Source: CAG-390 sp051867815 (GTDB lineage: Bacteria; Bacillota; Clostridia; Oscillospirales; CAG-272). Taken from it: a DNA stretch of 20,387 bases. Of the stretch, positions 13,884-20,329 are shown piece by piece; within the stretch, counting starts at the first letter, position 1; each line of letters opens with the position of its first letter. Below the pieces are notes generated by a model. It made no database searches. It was given only the letters and a program-made list of their open reading frames with translations, and was not told the origin of the DNA. Where the stretch lies: contig JBJDZD010000014.1 in assembly GCA_051867815.1 (NCBI GenBank), positions 1-20,387 on the forward strand, read 5' to 3'. The position numbers and the translations under genes were made by a program.

Positions 13884-14830
13884 AAGAAATACCGATATTC
13901 TTTTCCGTTGACGACGGCTATGCACCCTACCTTGCCGCCGCACTTACTTCCGCAATAGCGCACGCTTCCGAAAACCGCGTCTACCGTGCAATCGTTCTTC
14001 ACGGCGAGCTGAGCGAGGAAAACCGCTCAAGGCTTTCGTCCCTTGCCACCGACAATTTCAAGATCGATTTTGCCGAGATGAAGGACGGTCTTGAGAGCAT
14101 CACGGACCGCATGTCGAACCGTTTGCGCTGTGATTATTTCACTCTCACCATATACTACCGCCTTTTCATTCCGACAATGTTCCCGCAGTACGACAAGGCC
14201 GTTTACATTGACAGCGACGTCATACTCAACGCCGACATTGCAGAGCTTTTCGATACCCAGATCGGTGAATGCCTCATCGGCGCATGCCCCGACTATTCGA
14301 TTCAGGAAGTGCCCCCCCTCGTTGACTACGTTGAAAATGCCGTGGGCGTTCCTCGCCTTGAATACATCAACTCCGGTGTGCTTGTAATGAATCTTTACGA
14401 GCTTCGCAAGTGCCGCCTCGACGAGCATTTCCTCGGCTTGCTTAATGATTACCATTTCGATTGTATCGCTCCCGATCAAGATTACCTGAATGCGATCTGC
14501 AACGGCAGAATATTCTATCTCGGCGAAGAATGGGATGCAATGCCCAACGACACCAAGCCGCCCCTCGCCGCACCGAAGCTCATTCATTACAATCTCTTCT
14601 CGAAGCCTTGGTGCTACGACGGAATTCAGTACGGTGAGCTGTTCTGGAAGCACGCCGAGAGAAGCGGCTTCATCGACGAAATTCGCGCGCACAAGGATGC
14701 ATATTCCGATGAGCAGAAGCGTTCCGACAGCGAATGCATGGCTCTGCTGGTCACTCGCGGCGGCGAAATGCCGCATAAGGACGTCACATTCAAAAAGATG
14801 TATGAAAACGGAGTTAAGATAAGGCTATGA
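13880..14830 (+). CDS. GT8-family glycosyltransferase (second copy)
   Basis: This is a second retaining glycosyltransferase of the GT8 family, 316 residues, diverged from its neighbour rather than a recent duplicate. Motifs: IPIFFSVDDGYAPYL at the N-terminus, DxD motif in AVYIDSDVILNADI (Asp111 and Asp113), INSGVLVMNL (163-172), APDQDYLNAI (about 198-207) and the metal-binding C-terminal pair LIHYN (234-238) and KPW (242-244). About 60 extra residues follow, rich in charged and basic positions, which may contact membrane or acceptor. No membrane segment is seen. It overlaps the genes on both sides by 4 bases, so the four products should be made together. Two consecutive GT8 enzymes suggest that two sugars are added in sequence to one acceptor. 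Confidence 0.9.
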   Translation: MKEIPIFFSVDDGYAPYLAAALTSAIAHASENRVYRAIVLHGELSEENRSRLSSLATDNFKIDFAEMKDGLESITDRMSNRLRCDYFTLTIYYRLFIPTMFPQYDKAVYIDSDVILNADIAELFDTQIGECLIGACPDYSIQEVPPLVDYVENAVGVPRLEYINSGVLVMNLYELRKCRLDEHFLGLLNDYHFDCIAPDQDYLNAICNGRIFYLGEEWDAMPNDTKPPLAAPKLIHYNLFSKPWCYDGIQYGELFWKHAERSGFIDEIRAHKDAYSDEQKRSDSECMALLVTRGGEMPHKDVTFKKMYENGVKIRL

Positions 14831-15699
14831 GCAATCCCGAAGAAAGGTTGGCGGTAATCGGGAACATCCGCGATGCCCTTGAAAGAAAGGATTATCACGC
14901 AAAGGTCGAGCCGGGTGACCCCAAACTTAGCGAGGCGGATGAAAGAAAGATCACTACGACGTATCTGAAAACCGGAAACACGTATCTTTTTCGCGCAAAA
15001 AAAGCCATTGCAACGCTGGCGGCGGATACGGCATCCGCACTCATAAACCGCGATACCGAGATCGTCGGCGCCGAGCTTTTGCCAAAGCTGAACGGCGGAG
15101 CGATAATCACAAGCAATCATTTTTCTCCCACGGAAAACACGGCGGTTCGCCATTTGGTGAAAAAGTGCCTGAACAAACGCCTGTGTATCGTAAGCCAGGT
15201 CTCCAATTTTGCCATGACGGGTGCCGTCGGATTTTTGATGAACTACGCAAATACGATTCCGCTTTCGGGTGACACTCATTATCTCACGCACGGTTTTCTG
15301 CGCGTGATATCGCGCCGTCTGAAAAAAGAAGTCGTCCTTATATATCCCGAGCAGGAAATGTGGTTCAATTACCGCAAGCCGCGTCCTCCGAAGCCCGGTG
15401 CTTACTATTTTGCGGCCAAAACGCGCGTGCCCGTTATCTCCTGCTTTACCGAAATAGTTGACCTGCCCGAAAAAGAAAATGAATCGTTTTACAAAACGAA
15501 ATTCCGTATTCACGTACTGGGTGTGCTGACGCCCGACCCCGAGGATACGGTCAGCAACAATACCAAAAAGCTCTGCCGCGCCGATTTCGAGTTGAAAAAA
15601 GCAGCGTACGAGCGAATTTACAACAAACCCCTGACTTACGATTTCTCACCGGATGATATTGCAGGATGGATACCGAATGAAAATAATACAGCTGTATGA
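14827..15699 (+). CDS. PlsC-like acyltransferase
   Basis: This is a putative membrane-associated acyltransferase of the glycerolipid (PlsC/LPLAT) superfamily, which normally moves a fatty acyl chain to a hydroxyl on a phospholipid or glycolipid. Of 290 residues, the core runs from about 75 to 240. Motif I is SNHFSPTEN (96-104): His98 is kept but the acidic residue of HX4D is Glu103, an unusual substitution. The motif III equivalent is IYPEQEMWF (172-180). A hydrophobic stretch around 56-72 may touch the membrane. The start overlaps the preceding glycosyltransferase by 4 bases. The 3' end overlaps the next acyltransferase gene. The acceptor is unknown; its company with two glycosyltransferases points to a glycolipid or an acylated surface glycan rather than ordinary phosphatidate. 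Confidence 0.83.
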   Translation: MSNPEERLAVIGNIRDALERKDYHAKVEPGDPKLSEADERKITTTYLKTGNTYLFRAKKAIATLAADTASALINRDTEIVGAELLPKLNGGAIITSNHFSPTENTAVRHLVKKCLNKRLCIVSQVSNFAMTGAVGFLMNYANTIPLSGDTHYLTHGFLRVISRRLKKEVVLIYPEQEMWFNYRKPRPPKPGAYYFAAKTRVPVISCFTEIVDLPEKENESFYKTKFRIHVLGVLTPDPEDTVSNNTKKLCRADFELKKAAYERIYNKPLTYDFSPDDIAGWIPNENNTAV

Positions 15700-16426
15700 A
15701 TCATTTGATGACGATTTTTACGACGACGGCAGGGAGCGCAAGCTGCCCGAAGACTACAAATACGTCCGCAATTCGTTCCCGGCAAAAATCGTTTCCGCGC
15801 TGTGCTACGGTGCGGCGCTGTTGGTCGGAGCAATTTATTGCAAGCTCTTCCTCCACATTAAATTCGAGGGTACAAAGAAACTTCGCCGCCACAAGGGTGC
15901 CTTCTTCCTCTACGGCAACCACACTCAACCGTTCGGTGACGTCGTAATACCTGCGCTCGCCTGCTTTCCGAAGCGAATATACTCGATAGCGGGCCTTGCA
16001 AATTTCGATCTGCCCGTTATCGGCAAGGCTCTTCCCTACCTCGGCGCGTTGCCCACGGACGGCACTCTGCGCGGAGCAAAGGAGCTTACAAAATCGGTCA
16101 GAACGAGAATCGAGCAGAGGCATCCAGTGGTAATCTATCCCGAAGCACACGTTTGGCCTTATTACACAAAGATTCGGCCGTTCGGAGAGGCATCGTTCAC
16201 TTTTCCCGTGCGGCTGGGGGTTCCGGTGTTTTCAATGACCTCGACCTACCGCAAGCGCAAGCATGGCAACAAGCCGCGGCTTGTCCTGGTGATCGACGGG
16301 CCTTTCTACCCCGACGGCAATCTGCGAGAAGCACCCGGCAAGCTCCGGGACGAGGTCTTTGAAAGCATGCAAAAGGCCACGCAAACTTGCGACTGCGAAT
16401 ATATAACTTACGTAAAAAAGAACTAA
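15677..16426 (+). CDS. PlsC-like acyltransferase (second)
   Basis: This is another member of the LPLAT superfamily, 249 residues from the start chosen here. A membrane segment (about 38-60) precedes the catalytic core. Motif I is YGNHTQPFGD (79-88); His82 and Asp88 are six positions apart instead of the usual five, which may be a subfamily feature. YPEAHVW (154-160) corresponds to motif III, and GLANFDLPVIGKALPYLGALP (106-126) is the expected region between them. The ATG at 15677 is preferred because AGGATGG lies seven bases upstream; an in-frame ATG at 15653 would add eight residues. It overlaps the previous gene by 23 bases, the deepest overlap in the operon, and is followed directly by a terminator. 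It may act on the same acceptor as its partner, adding a second acyl chain; that is inference. Confidence 0.83.
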   Translation: MKIIQLYESFDDDFYDDGRERKLPEDYKYVRNSFPAKIVSALCYGAALLVGAIYCKLFLHIKFEGTKKLRRHKGAFFLYGNHTQPFGDVVIPALACFPKRIYSIAGLANFDLPVIGKALPYLGALPTDGTLRGAKELTKSVRTRIEQRHPVVIYPEAHVWPYYTKIRPFGEASFTFPVRLGVPVFSMTSTYRKRKHGNKPRLVLVIDGPFYPDGNLREAPGKLRDEVFESMQKATQTCDCEYITYVKKN

Positions 16427-16455
16427 AGCCTTATCTAACGAACAGATAAGGCTTT
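16425..16455. terminator. Bidirectional terminator
   Basis: A 12-bp stem AAAGCCTTATCT (16425-16436) and AGATAAGGCTTT (16444-16455) with loop AACGAAC, followed by ATATTTT. It begins within the stop codon of the acyltransferase gene and lies 12 bases from the stop of the convergent unknown gene, and can serve both. Confidence 0.88.
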
Positions 16456-16467
16456 ATATTTTGAATT

Positions 16468-17349
16468 TCAGAATTTTCCCCGAACTTCAAGGTCAAGGCT
16501 TTCAAGAAGCGCATCCCTTCTCTTTTTCCAAGCCGGAGCGTGCAGAATTCCGCGCGGATCGGTTGTTTGAGGACATACGGCAACGGACAGCTTACAAAGC
16601 GCCGGTTCTTCATCGCCGTCACACTCGCGAAGGCGCGCCAGAACCTTCAGTCCGCCCTCTCTTTCAAGGTCACGGAGAAAGGCAAGTTCGCGAATGTCGG
16701 CGATATCGCCGATGCCGTCCGCAATAATTCTTGCGGAAAAGACAAGGCAGGGCAGTTCTTCGACAAATGTCAGTTTGAAGTTGAAGCCGCGCAATGCGGA
16801 AAGGCGACGATACATAAGCGCAACCGTCGGCAACGCCATGGCTACGAAAGCGGAGTTTTTCTCCGAACGCGAGAAATGATGAATCGGGAAGTCATCGTTC
16901 GGCACTTCTCGGTCTATCTCGGTAAGACAACCGCAAAAGTCCGCGACCTTTACGATAAACTCCTCATACATGCGGTAAGACGAACGTCGCGGCACCTTGT
17001 AGGGGTCAAGCTCATACGCCTCTGCAAGTGCTTGCAGGATATTCCGGGCAGTCTCCTCGGAATCGAAGTCCGCATCCTTAAGTCCGATAACGGCAGCTGA
17101 AAATTCTGGGTGACCGAAATAATTGCATATCACGCAGTCGGTATCACGGTAAACGGAAAAGTTATTGAACTCGGAAAACAACCGCCCGACGTCCCCTCTG
17201 CGGCACGGAAAATCCTCGCTTGAATGAACGCGGCAAGCAAACGGCGACTTATCGCTACCGCAGTAAAGCAAAAAGTCGTTTGTAAAGCGATGCGAAAGCC
17301 CACGCGCACGACGCGGTACGGCAACCGCCAAATGCTTGAATATCGCCAC
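16468..17349 (-). CDS. Hypothetical protein, Cys-rich, unknown function
   Basis: I do not recognise this 293-residue protein. It has no signal peptide or membrane segment, contains 11 cysteines, among them CVIC (72-75) and CGC (about 138-140), and has a charged C-terminus. The middle alternates helices and strands, and FNFKLTFVEELPCLVFSARI is clearly a beta pair, but I find no known catalytic motif. The cysteines do not form an obvious zinc ribbon or iron-sulfur pattern. Translation should start at the GTG at 17347-17349, since GGAGGG lies 7 bases before it. The long frame, good ribosome binding site, consensus promoter and terminator on both sides make it a real single-gene unit. It runs convergent to the glycosyl/acyltransferase operon and divergent from the WYL cassette, and its base composition matches the core side. 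Confidence 0.75.
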   Translation of the reverse strand: MAIFKHLAVAVPRRARGLSHRFTNDFLLYCGSDKSPFACRVHSSEDFPCRRGDVGRLFSEFNNFSVYRDTDCVICNYFGHPEFSAAVIGLKDADFDSEETARNILQALAEAYELDPYKVPRRSSYRMYEEFIVKVADFCGCLTEIDREVPNDDFPIHHFSRSEKNSAFVAMALPTVALMYRRLSALRGFNFKLTFVEELPCLVFSARIIADGIGDIADIRELAFLRDLEREGGLKVLARLRECDGDEEPALCKLSVAVCPQTTDPRGILHAPAWKKRRDALLESLDLEVRGKF

Positions 17350-17379
17350 ATTCCCGCCCTCCGTTCATTATTTGTAATT

Positions 17380-17408
17380 ATTCTATCATAAAAACGCGGA
17401 TATGTCAA
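17380..17408 (-). promoter_or_regulatory. Promoter of the Cys-rich hypothetical gene
   Basis: On the minus strand: TTGACA (17403-17408), a 17-base spacer and TAGAAT (17380-17385), about 30 bases upstream of the GTG start. The region from here to the WYL promoter (17409-17519) carries no gene and nothing else I can support. Confidence 0.85.
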
Positions 17409-17519
17409 CTGTATAATGATACATATTCGGGAATGGCGTTGATATAGGTGTATGTTGAATGGCTTGAGGGATGTTTTCCGAATAGGCAGCAGAAATCCTT
17501 AAAAAATCAAAAAATTGAT

Positions 17520-17548
17520 GCAAATTGAAACTTGATATTTCAATTTGC
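17520..17548. promoter_or_regulatory. Inverted repeat upstream of the WYL promoter
   Basis: Perfect 11-base arms GCAAATTGAAA (17520-17530) and TTTCAATTTGC (17538-17548) around a 7-base centre. It ends four bases before the -35 box of the WYL gene, a usual place for an activator or an auxiliary operator. Confidence 0.6.
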
Positions 17549-17552
17549 TGAT

Positions 17553-17581
17553 TTGACAAAGCAACCTTTTTATGATATAAT
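17553..17581 (+). promoter_or_regulatory. Promoter of the WYL cassette
   Basis: TTGACA (17553-17558), a 17-base spacer and TATAAT (17576-17581): a full consensus sigma-A promoter. Its -10 overlaps the first arm of the operator-like palindrome. A second TATAAT at 17613-17618 lacks a -35. The leader to the WYL start codon would be about 75 nt. Confidence 0.92.
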
Positions 17582-17608
17582 AGGTGTACAAACTTTTGTA
17601 CACCTATT
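17579..17608. promoter_or_regulatory. Operator-like 14-bp palindrome at the WYL start site
   Basis: Perfect 14-base arms AATAGGTGTACAAA (17579-17592) and TTTGTACACCTATT (17595-17608) with a 2-base centre, covering the end of the -10 box and the likely transcription start. This position suits a repressor, and autoregulation by the WYL protein is the simplest idea. As RNA it could also form a hairpin near the very 5' end, so an RNA role is not excluded. Confidence 0.8.
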
Positions 17609-17662
17609 TTGATATAATAATTATGTAGGGCAAAAGCGTGAAAACCAAAAGGGAGATTACAT

Positions 17663-18631
17663 ATGCTCACTGAGAAAGCCATTGCTATTTGTCTGTTGGA
17701 AATAATGAAGGAATACTCTTCTGAAAGTCACATTTTATCCATGGGGGATATCCGGAAAAAAATGAATGCCATTTATGGCCTTAACCCCGACCGTCGAACG
17801 ATTTACGGTGCCTTTGATACCTTGACGGAGTTGGGGTATGATATTTCACTTTATAAGGATAACGGAAAGGGATATTATTTAATTGACCGCTTACTGGAAC
17901 CGTCTGAGGCGCATTTGCTTTCAGATGCCATTTGCACATTTCCATTCATTTCAGAACGGCAAACTTCGGAATTGATGAAGAAAATCCAATTTCTTGTCAG
18001 TGTGCATGACCGAAAACAGATCAAAAACCTGACGGTGATGAAACCCGAGCAGAAGACGATCAATAAAAATGTGTTTTATAACATAGAAATGCTGGACGAG
18101 GCTATTAACCGAAAGGTAAAAGTGAAATTCGATTATTATGATTACGGTGCAGATAAACAATTGCACAAGCGCAGAGAGAAAAAGTACACCGTCAATCCTT
18201 ACGGTATGGTGTACAGCAATGAGCATTACTATCTAATTTGTATTATGGCAAAGCAAGAGCATTTGTCTATGTATCGCATTGACCGAATCCAAAATATCGA
18301 AATTACCGATTATCAATTGGACGAACGGGAGGCGAACTTTGAACCGAAAAGTGCGGTGAAAACTTCAGTTTATGCATATACAGGTGAGATTGCCACAGTG
18401 GAAATGTTGCTTGATTTGTCCATGCTGAATGATGTCATTGATAAATTCGGTACAAAAATTCTCATTACCGAACAGAGCGACGGCAGACTTAAAGTGAGCG
18501 TAAAAGCATCGCTTCGCGGTATGAAATATTGGGCATTGCAGTATATGGAATATGTGGAGATCATATCTCCGCAGTCCTTGCGTGATGATATTGAAAAAGC
18601 AATACAGGTGAATTGCTATTCGAAAGCGTAA
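17663..18631 (+). CDS. WYL-domain transcriptional regulator
   Basis: This is a probable DNA-binding regulator controlled by a ligand, perhaps a nucleotide or nucleic acid fragment. The 322 residues show an N-terminal winged helix (about 1-75; DRRTIYGAFDTLTELGYDI is the recognition region), a central WYL domain (about 135-225), and a WCX-type C-terminal extension (about 235-318). The name-giving motif reads HYYLI (188-192) instead of WYL, followed by the expected MYRIDRI (203-209); the arginines thought to bind ligand are kept. The start has GGGAG at 17651-17655. WYL proteins such as CapW and BrxR repress phage-defence operons and bind inverted repeats in their own promoters; the palindrome upstream fits that picture. 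DNA here is visibly AT-richer than in the preceding genes, suggesting acquisition. That it controls the following genes is inferred from order and spacing. Confidence 0.88.
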   Translation: MLTEKAIAICLLEIMKEYSSESHILSMGDIRKKMNAIYGLNPDRRTIYGAFDTLTELGYDISLYKDNGKGYYLIDRLLEPSEAHLLSDAICTFPFISERQTSELMKKIQFLVSVHDRKQIKNLTVMKPEQKTINKNVFYNIEMLDEAINRKVKVKFDYYDYGADKQLHKRREKKYTVNPYGMVYSNEHYYLICIMAKQEHLSMYRIDRIQNIEITDYQLDEREANFEPKSAVKTSVYAYTGEIATVEMLLDLSMLNDVIDKFGTKILITEQSDGRLKVSVKASLRGMKYWALQYMEYVEIISPQSLRDDIEKAIQVNCYSKA

Positions 18632-18679
18632 AAAGATGATTGAGCGATGATTAAAAAAATGGATATCCGGGAGCGTTTT

Positions 18680-19087
18680 ATGATAGATAGCGATAAATCC
18701 TTGTTCGGGATTCCTGGGGAATTGCATGATACACCAAAGAAAATTTTATTTGTGACACGCGGAATTGATGTCTTAGATATTACTGTTTTCGAGGAACTCG
18801 GAATTGTTTTCCAAACAAGTCTTATCAGAACAAACGGAAAAAAGCTGACGCAACGTCAGTATCAAAAACGTGTCTATCAGCCTAATGTCGGGGAAACCTT
18901 AAAACAAGAGATTTTTGCCGTAACCCCCGATATGATCGTATTGTGCGGAACCTGGCGACCATTCCACTATCACATTAAAGGCTACAACGGAGAAATCTAT
19001 TGTATGGCATATCCATCAAAAAACATGTCATGTTCGCAAATTCTTGAGGATTTGAAAAAAGAAATGGGGCTGTCGGAAAGTGTTTGA
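18680..19087 (+). CDS. Small protein, possibly UDG-fold-like, unknown function
   Basis: This 135-residue protein is not recognised with confidence. It shows KKILFVTRGID (20-30), FQTSLIRTNGKKLT (44-57), then TLKQEIFAVTPDMIVLCGTW (73-92) and EIYCMAYPSK. The order of a hydrophobic strand, an (I)RTNG-like segment, a helix, a PD-I-I-CG strand and a final strand ending in xP parallels the next gene, which looks like a uracil-DNA-glycosylase-fold protein, so this may be a shortened relative. An upstream in-frame ATG at 18647 would add 11 residues, but GGGAG at 18669-18673 is spaced well for 18680. The gene begins 48 bases after the WYL stop on the same strand, so the two are probably co-transcribed. 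The function is open. Confidence 0.6.
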   Translation: MIDSDKSLFGIPGELHDTPKKILFVTRGIDVLDITVFEELGIVFQTSLIRTNGKKLTQRQYQKRVYQPNVGETLKQEIFAVTPDMIVLCGTWRPFHYHIKGYNGEIYCMAYPSKNMSCSQILEDLKKEMGLSESV

Positions 19088-19153
19088 AAAATATCCATTC
19101 ATGTATAATAACAAGACAAAAAGTGAACGTTTTAAGAATTGGGGTAAAAAACG

Positions 19154-19885
19154 ATGAAATCAAATATTTCAATAAAGGAAAAGGAAAGGGAACTTTTTTC
19201 CAAGTGGAAATCGGAGCAACAGTATCCTTCATTCATCTCTGACGGGGTTTTTGACGAAGAATGTTATAATCGGCAAGATATAAAAATATTGTTTGTTTTG
19301 AAAGAGGCAAACTGGGAAAACGGAACTGTAGACTTATGCAAATATCTGCTCTCAGAAGAAAGCTCCGGATATTGGAAAACTTGGAACAACATTGCAAGAT
19401 GGACAAAAGCCATATTGGATGGCGGAGATTATCCTGAATACATCAGCTGTGCTGATAAAACCTTTTGGCTAAAGAAAATAGCATTTTTGAATTTGAAAAA
19501 GAAAGGTGGCACTTCCAAGGCAAAAGACAAAGAAATCCAAGAGTATGCGACTCGCGACAAAAAGTTTCTTTTACAACAGATTGAGTTGTATTATCCGGAC
19601 ATCATTATTTGTTGTGGCAGAGGAGAAGGTAAAAATGCGGATATTTTGCATGATACAGTATTACCAAAAGAAAATGTCAGTGAGTGGAAACAACCTTGTT
19701 TGCGATACAATTATTTTATTTATTCGCCATCTTGTAACAAAGAAATTCCCGTTGTATCTTTTTGCCATCCTCAAATGTGGGGAGGTCATGTGAGATTTAA
19801 GAAAAGATATGACGAAATGAAGTTTATAGGTGCTTTTTTGAAGACAACATATCTGAAAAAAACAATTAAAAAAATGGAGAAATAA
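19154..19885 (+). CDS. Putative uracil-DNA-glycosylase-superfamily protein
   Basis: This 243-residue protein has the look of the uracil-DNA-glycosylase (UDG) fold: a first core strand KILFVLKEANW (44-54), where UDGs carry their water-activating loop, IAFLNLKKKGG (109-119), a strand PDIIICCGRG (148-157), and VVSFCHPQMWGG (200-211), whose His-Pro resembles the C-terminal HP motif of the superfamily. The classical GQDPYH active site is absent; the loop reads LKEAN, so base specificity cannot be guessed and activity is not assured. Helices about 8-22 and 213-240 flank the core. Translation may use GGGG at 19141-19144, ten bases before the ATG. It sits 66 bases after the small related-looking gene and 2 bases before the next, all on one strand. 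A link to DNA modification or phage defence is inference. Fold call moderate, function low. Confidence 0.6.
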   Translation: MKSNISIKEKERELFSKWKSEQQYPSFISDGVFDEECYNRQDIKILFVLKEANWENGTVDLCKYLLSEESSGYWKTWNNIARWTKAILDGGDYPEYISCADKTFWLKKIAFLNLKKKGGTSKAKDKEIQEYATRDKKFLLQQIELYYPDIIICCGRGEGKNADILHDTVLPKENVSEWKQPCLRYNYFIYSPSCNKEIPVVSFCHPQMWGGHVRFKKRYDEMKFIGAFLKTTYLKKTIKKMEK

Positions 19886-19887
19886 AG

Positions 19888-20133
19888 ATGGCAGCAGAAA
19901 AAATTTTGAAAGACAAACGCGGAAGAAAAATCGGAGTAATAAAATATGATCAGGGGAAACAAGTTCTCTATAATGCATTAAACCGAAAACTGGGAACTTA
20001 TGACCCAAAAAGCAACACAACCAAAGACGGTGTCGGACATATTATCGGAAAGGTAATTTGCTTGAAAGTTTGTTTGAAAATTAATACCGTCAACATGTGT
20101 TGTTTAATATCCATACTGTATACTTTTGAGTAA
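19888..20133 (+). pseudogene. Small conserved-looking protein gene with 3' frameshift
   Basis: The frame as it stands gives 81 residues beginning MAAEKILKDKRGRKIGVI, with two beta repeat-like segments (RGRKIGVIKYDQGKQVLY and NRKLGTYDPKSNTTKDG) and then HIIGK. After that the sequence turns into a Cys-rich, hydrophobic tail (about residues 56-81) unlike the start. In the next frame from 20052 it reads GNLLESLFEN and stops at 20082-20084. One extra A in GGAAAGG (20047-20053) would give HIIGKGNLLESLFEN, the short GKGNLL-type ending I associate with this kind of small protein, for a total of 65 residues. This points to a one-base deletion or a sequencing error. The ATG has GGAGA upstream and lies 2 bases after the UDG-like gene. 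The family name is uncertain and the function unknown. Confidence 0.6.
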
Positions 20134-20137
20134 GCTA

Positions 20138-20173
20138 AAACGCCGTGTCAGACTTTGCTCTGTCATGGCGTTT
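20138..20173. terminator. Hairpin closing the accessory cassette
   Basis: Arms AAACGCCGTGTCAGA (20138-20152) and TCTGTCATGGCGTTT (20159-20173) with a 6-base loop. They pair over 15 positions with one G-T wobble and one mismatch. The T run is short (TTT), so termination would be modest. The stretch from 20174 to 20280 holds no gene or signal I can support. Confidence 0.6.
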
Positions 20174-20281
20174 CAGGTTACTTATATTTAATTCAAATGT
20201 TAAATTTTCAGCAATAAGCTATTGCCCGAGTGAATTTTTCGAAATTCTGCTTATTTTGGAAGAATCCTCTATGTAAAGCAA

Positions 20282-20323
20282 AAATCCGAACCCATCACCG
20301 ATTGGTATAGGGTTCGGATTTTT
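20282..20323 (-). terminator. Terminator of tRNA-Leu(CAG)
   Basis: Arms AAATCCGAACCC (20282-20293) and GGGTTCGGATTT (20310-20321) form a perfect 12-bp stem with a 16-base loop. On the minus strand it follows the tRNA by 6 bases and ends in a T run (rc of the A run at 20278-20284). Confidence 0.82.
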
Positions 20324-20329
20324 ACTGTT

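Noticed and set aside
16540..17100. 186-codon plus-strand frame opposite the Cys-rich gene
   Set aside because: No ribosome binding site or domain. The minus-strand frame is longer and has its own promoter and ribosome binding site.
19084..19109. TTGAAA ... TATAAT as an internal promoter before the UDG-like gene
   Set aside because: The spacer is only 14 bases, too short for a normal promoter; a weak site cannot be excluded.
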